A stretch of DNA of 64,000 nt from Pseudonocardia halophobica (GTDB lineage: Bacteria > Actinomycetota > Actinomycetes > Mycobacteriales > Pseudonocardiaceae), in contig NZ_BSFQ01000001.1 of the NCBI RefSeq assembly GCF_027922425.1, forward strand, positions 62,001 to 126,000, given 5' to 3'. A program made the position numbers and the translations under genes. The notes beneath the pieces are model-generated. The model was not told the origin of the DNA. It made no database searches and was given only the letters and a program-made list of their open reading frames with translations. Position 1 is the stretch's first letter; each line of letters starts with the position of its first letter. Of this stretch, positions 60,603 to 64,000 are shown one piece after another.

Positions 60603-61574
60603 TCAGCTCACCTCCATCCGGCGGACCGCGCGCAGGATCGCGATCGCCGCCGCGAGCAGCAGCGGGAACAGGAACAGCGCGATCGCCGCGCCCTGCCCGA
60701 CGTCGCCGCCCTCGATGCCGCGGAAGAACGCCCAGCTGGCGAGCACCTGCGTCTCGTTGGTCGGGCCGCCGCGGGTGAGGACGTAGACGACGGTCATGTC
60801 GGTGAAGGTGAAGATCGCCCCGAAGAGTGCCGAGATCGCGATGACCGGCGCGGTGAGCGGGATCGTGATCTCGACCATCCGCCGCCAGTAGCCCGCGCCG
60901 TCGACCAGCGCCTGTTCCTGAACGTCCTTCGGGATCGACAGCAGACCGGCCATCATGATCACCGCGGCCAGCGGCACCAGCCGCCAGACGTGCACCGCGA
61001 TCACCGAGGCCATCGCCAGGGTCGGCCGGCCCAGGTAGAACATGTTGGCCTGGATGAGGCCGACCTGGCGCAGCACCCAGTCGATCGGGGAGAACACCGA
61101 GTCGAGCATCCAGAGCCAGGTGATGGTGGACAGCGCCACCGGCGTGGTCCAGGGCAGGAGCACGAGGAAGCGCACCAGCCACCGGCCGCGGAAGTCGGCG
61201 ATCAGGACGTTGGCGAGCACCTTCCCGAACAGCACGATGAAGACCATCGACAGCGCGGTGAAGACGAGGGTGTTGCGCAGTGCGCGCCAGAAGACCGGGT
61301 CGGCGAAGACGCGCCCGAAGTTCTGCAGCCCGGTCCAGTCGAAGCTCGGGTCGCCGCCGGTGACGTCGGAGAAGCTGAAGGCCACGGCCAGCAGGAACGG
61401 CACCCCGACCAGCGCCAGGATGTAGACCACCGCCGGAGCCAGGAACAGCCAGGCCAGGGCACCGTCCCGGTCGGTGAGGCGGCGCCGGTACCGGGTGGGC
61501 GCCGGCCGCTCCCGCTCCGCGGCGGGACCGGCGGGCCGCGTGGCCGCCGGGGGTGCTCCGCCTGGGCCGGTCAT
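60603..61574 (-). CDS. Carbohydrate ABC transporter permease (MalF/UgpA type)
   Basis: The 323-residue protein has an Arg/Pro-rich N-terminus, six helices and the EAA loop SIPKDVQEQALVDGAGYWRRMVEITIPLTAPVI. RFLVLLPWTTPVALSTITWLWMLD is typical of the MalF/UgpA group. It forms the membrane channel with the MalG-type protein. ATG 61574 follows the ATPase gene by 3 bp. Confidence 0.94.
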   Translation of the reverse strand: MTGPGGAPPAATRPAGPAAERERPAPTRYRRRLTDRDGALAWLFLAPAVVYILALVGVPFLLAVAFSFSDVTGGDPSFDWTGLQNFGRVFADPVFWRALRNTLVFTALSMVFIVLFGKVLANVLIADFRGRWLVRFLVLLPWTTPVALSTITWLWMLDSVFSPIDWVLRQVGLIQANMFYLGRPTLAMASVIAVHVWRLVPLAAVIMMAGLLSIPKDVQEQALVDGAGYWRRMVEITIPLTAPVIAISALFGAIFTFTDMTVVYVLTRGGPTNETQVLASWAFFRGIEGGDVGQGAAIALFLFPLLLAAAIAILRAVRRMEVS

Positions 61575-61577
61575 CGC

Positions 61578-62615
61578 TCAGGTCCGGACCGGGACGGGGT
61601 CCGTGCGCAGCCCCGAGTCCTCGTCGAAGAACCGCAGCCGGCGCACCGGCACCGCGAACCCGTGCCGCTCGCCCGCGGCGAGGGGCGTGTCGACCGTGGC
61701 CGGGAGCCGGGCGATCACCCGCGTCGGGCCCGCACCCAGGTCGACGGTGCCGTAGACGTGCCGGTCGCCGGACAGGTACTCCATCCGCTGCACCTCCAGC
61801 GTCACCGTGACGCGCTCGCCGGGCACGTTCTCCACCGGCAGCAGGTGCTCGGGGCGGAAGCCGACCAGCACGTCGCCGCGGGGCACGAGGTTCATGGGCG
61901 GCGAGCCGATGAAGGTCGCCACGAAGGTGTCCGCCGGGTCGTCGTAGACCTCCACCGGCCTGCCGATCTGGCGCACCCGGCCCTGGGACATGACGGCGAT
62001 CCGGTCCCCGAGCCCCATCGCCTCGCTCTGGTCGTGCGTGACGTAGACCGTGGTCGCCCGGATGTCCTGCTGGAACCGCTTGAGCTCGTCGCGGGCGCTG
62101 GTCCGCAGCTTGGCGTCGAGGTTGGACAGCGGCTCGTCGAGCAGGAACACCGAGGGGTCGCGGACCAGGGCCCTGGCCAGGGCGACCCGCTGGCGCTCGC
62201 CGCCGGAGAGCTGGCGGGGCTTGCGGCCCAGCAGGTGCTCGATCCCGAGCATGCCCGCGGCGCGCCGGGCCTTCTGCTCGCGGTCGCCGTGCGGGACACC
62301 GGCCGCCCGCAGCGGGAACACGATGTTGGCCAGCACGCTCTTGTGCGGGTAGAGCGCGTAGCTCTGGAACACCATCGCGATCCGCCGGGCCCGCGGCGGC
62401 AGCCCGGTGACCACCTGGCCGTCGATCACGACGTCGCCGCTCGACGGCTCCTCCAGCCCGGCGATGGTGCGCAGCAGGGTGGTCTTGCCGCAGCCCGAGG
62501 GGCCGAGCAGCACCAGGTACTCGCCGTCGGAGGTCGCGACGTCGACGCCGTCCACGGCGCGCACCCGTCCCGCGTCGAAGTGCTTGTGCAGGTCGCGGAC
62601 CTCGACCGTGGCCAC
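61578..62615 (-). CDS. Carbohydrate ABC transporter ATP-binding protein (MalK/UgpC type)
   Basis: The 345-residue protein has Walker A GPSGCGKTT, the Q-loop MVFQSYALYPHKSV, signature LSGGERQRVALARALV, Walker B VFLLDEPLSNLDAKLR, the H-loop VYVTHDQSEAM, and a C-terminal OB/TOBE domain (GFRPEHLLP) typical of MalK/UgpC. It powers sugar uptake. GTG 62615 follows the binding-protein gene by 1 bp. Confidence 0.95.
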   Translation of the reverse strand: MATVEVRDLHKHFDAGRVRAVDGVDVATSDGEYLVLLGPSGCGKTTLLRTIAGLEEPSSGDVVIDGQVVTGLPPRARRIAMVFQSYALYPHKSVLANIVFPLRAAGVPHGDREQKARRAAGMLGIEHLLGRKPRQLSGGERQRVALARALVRDPSVFLLDEPLSNLDAKLRTSARDELKRFQQDIRATTVYVTHDQSEAMGLGDRIAVMSQGRVRQIGRPVEVYDDPADTFVATFIGSPPMNLVPRGDVLVGFRPEHLLPVENVPGERVTVTLEVQRMEYLSGDRHVYGTVDLGAGPTRVIARLPATVDTPLAAGERHGFAVPVRRLRFFDEDSGLRTDPVPVRT

Positions 62616-62616
62616 G

Positions 62617-64000
62617 TCAGCGCCCGCCGGTGCCGATCAGGCCGCGGGCCCGCCAGTTGTCGAAGATCGGCGTGACCTGCGCCTCGGCGTCGGCCACCGC
62701 CTGCTGGGCGCTGACCTCCCCGCGCGCCGCCCGGGCGAACATGTTGGGGATGACGAAGGTCGCGAAGACCTCGCCCTCGGCCGTGTTCGCCGTGCCCGGG
62801 TAGCCGACGTTGGTGCTCCAGCTGACGGCGTCGCCGAGCAGCGCGAGCTTGCCCGGGGGCTGGGCGCCGAACGGGTCGGCGTCGAGCCACTTCTTCAGGT
62901 CGGGCACCACGTCCGGGTAGGCCGGGAAGTCGTAGAGCTTCGACTGCCAGGCGACCACGTCGAGGTTCGCCGTGTAGTGGAGCAGGAACTCCTTGGCCGC
63001 GGCGGGGTTGGTGGCGTGGTTCGGGACGATCCAGTTGTACATGACGTGGCTGGCGGCCCGGGCGTCCGCGGGCCCGCGCAGCGGGGCGGTGAAGAAGATG
63101 TCGTGCGCCGTCTCCGGATCGGTCTCCTGGGAGGTCCGCCACGCCGAGATCGAGTTGAGGATGTAGGACAGCTGCCCGGCGGCGAGGCCCTGGTTGTTCG
63201 ACGCCGCGTTCCAGGAGAACACCTCCGGCGTCATCGCCTGCTGGTAGAGCCGGCTCATGAACGCCACGGCCTCGACGGTCTCCGGCGAGTTGAGCACGAC
63301 CTCCTCGGCCTCGTTCTGGATCGACGCCCCGTACGACCACAGCAGCGCCCGGCCCGCCATGTTGGAGTCGATCTCCTGCGACATCCCGACGCCGAGCTGC
63401 ACGCCCTGGGTGCGCTTGATCTCCGCGCCGCCGCGCAGCAGGTCGTCCCAGCTGGCGGGGCCGTTCGCCAGCCCGACGGGCGCCCACAGGCTCTGCCGGT
63501 AGTCACCCGGGTCCGGCACCCAGGCGGGGGCGTAGGCGAAGAACTTCCGCGTCGTCGGGTTGACGCTGGACCGGCGGCACAGGTCCAGCTGGGTGCCGTG
63601 CCGCTTCTCCGCCTCGGTCACGACGTCCGTGAGGTCGAGCACGCTCGGCTCGTACTGCGGCACCGGCGCGATGTGCAGGATCAGGTCGTGGCCCTGCTTC
63701 GCCTGGATCTCGGCCTGCGTGCGGGCGGGCAGCTCGGCGTAGTTGATGTGGTCGACGGTCACGGCCACCCCGACCTTGGAACCCCAGTCCTTCACCCACG
63801 GGTCGAACCAGGCGTCGTGCGCCGGGACGAAGTGGCTCCACATGAGCAGGGAGAGGGCGCCGCTCAACGACGTCGACGGCGGGGTGAAGGTGCCCGGCGG
63901 GGCGGCCTGGGTGGGCGCAGGGGCACCCCCGCCGCCCCCTCCCCCGCAGGCGACGAGCGCTCCCCCGAGCGCCGCCAGCCCCGTGACCTGGAGGAACCGT
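62617..64000 (-). CDS. ABC transporter substrate-binding lipoprotein, partial
   Basis: The frame is open to the right edge of the window, so the first codons are missing. The visible part starts RFLQVTGLAALGGALVAC, the end of a lipoprotein signal with a V-A-C lipobox, then a Gly-rich linker, and a type 1 solute-binding domain (SLLMWSHFVPAHDAWFDPWVKDW; ARTQAEIQAKQGHDLILH; WDDLLRGGAEIKRTQG; AAAKEFLLHYTANLDVVAWQS). It binds the sugar outside and delivers it to the permeases. Its sugar is not identifiable from sequence. Confidence 0.93.
   Translation of the reverse strand, partial: RFLQVTGLAALGGALVACGGGGGGGAPAPTQAAPPGTFTPPSTSLSGALSLLMWSHFVPAHDAWFDPWVKDWGSKVGVAVTVDHINYAELPARTQAEIQAKQGHDLILHIAPVPQYEPSVLDLTDVVTEAEKRHGTQLDLCRRSSVNPTTRKFFAYAPAWVPDPGDYRQSLWAPVGLANGPASWDDLLRGGAEIKRTQGVQLGVGMSQEIDSNMAGRALLWSYGASIQNEAEEVVLNSPETVEAVAFMSRLYQQAMTPEVFSWNAASNNQGLAAGQLSYILNSISAWRTSQETDPETAHDIFFTAPLRGPADARAASHVMYNWIVPNHATNPAAAKEFLLHYTANLDVVAWQSKLYDFPAYPDVVPDLKKWLDADPFGAQPPGKLALLGDAVSWSTNVGYPGTANTAEGEVFATFVIPNMFARAARGEVSAQQAVADAEAQVTPIFDNWRARGLIGTGGR

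Noticed and set aside
59196..62675. Plus-strand open frame of 1159 codons over the ABC transporter genes
   Set aside because: Antisense shadow rich in Arg, His, Asp and Gln; the minus-strand genes have full ABC motifs.

Overview
The window is about 64 kb of very GC-rich actinobacterial DNA with short intergenic gaps, many GTG starts and frequent 1-4 nt gene overlaps. It carries the arabinogalactan cell-wall genes: two Emb-type arabinosyltransferases, AftB, a UbiA-type decaprenyl-phosphate phosphoribosyltransferase with its PAP2 phosphatase, UDP-galactopyranose mutase and two GlfT2-type galactofuranosyltransferases. No mycolate genes (pks13, fadD32, fbpA) lie where Mycobacterium tuberculosis has them. 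This points to a mycolate-free, arabinogalactan-containing lineage, most likely Pseudonocardiaceae (inference; genus not decided).

Layout. 1-16.4 kb: an acyltransferase (cut by the left edge) diverging from emb-1; aftB; emb-2; a GlfT2 paralogue; a membrane-anchored truncated globin; canonical glfT2; and a polyglycerophosphate-transferase-like enzyme. 16.6-18.4 kb: MarR regulator plus MFS exporter. 18.4-27.9 kb: glf; a surface-glycan set (two GT2 enzymes, a DUF6541-like giant membrane protein, a Wzx-like flippase, DUF2304); then ubiA-PAP2 and a HAD phosphatase. 27.9-39.4 kb: accessory and regulatory genes (GT1, MarR/FUSC, endonuclease III-like protein, a DUF1190-like/ATP-grasp/DUF350 trio, septum-formation protein plus metallopeptidase, TetR/flavin reductase/MFS/MarR/DinB-like enzyme). 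39.4-45.6 kb: phosphatase, pheA, an iron-box-controlled DUF2470 protein, small membrane proteins, a CPBP protease and ferritin. 45.6-50 kb: SEC-C and DUF4328 proteins, rhodanese, ActP-type symporter with its DUF485 partner. 50-59.6 kb: two large sodium/solute symporters, a Pro-rich small-subunit-like protein, a LytTR response regulator, an S49 peptidase, a LytS-like kinase and a formamidopyrimidine-DNA-glycosylase-like protein. 59.7-64 kb: a complete carbohydrate ABC transporter whose lipoprotein gene is cut by the right edge.

How they work together. UbiA and PAP2 make the decaprenyl-phosphate arabinose donor precursor, the Emb proteins and AftB build and cap arabinan, and Glf plus the GlfT2 proteins build galactan. 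The LytS/LytTR pair probably controls carboxylate symporters, as such pairs do elsewhere. The DUF2470 gene and ferritin form an iron-linked pair.

No gene-free stretch exceeds about 245 bases. I saw no tRNA, rRNA, CRISPR array, insertion sequence or prophage. Intergenic DNA instead holds palindromic repeats at convergent gene ends and many TANNNT motifs placed 6-8 nt before start codons, suggesting leaderless transcription.
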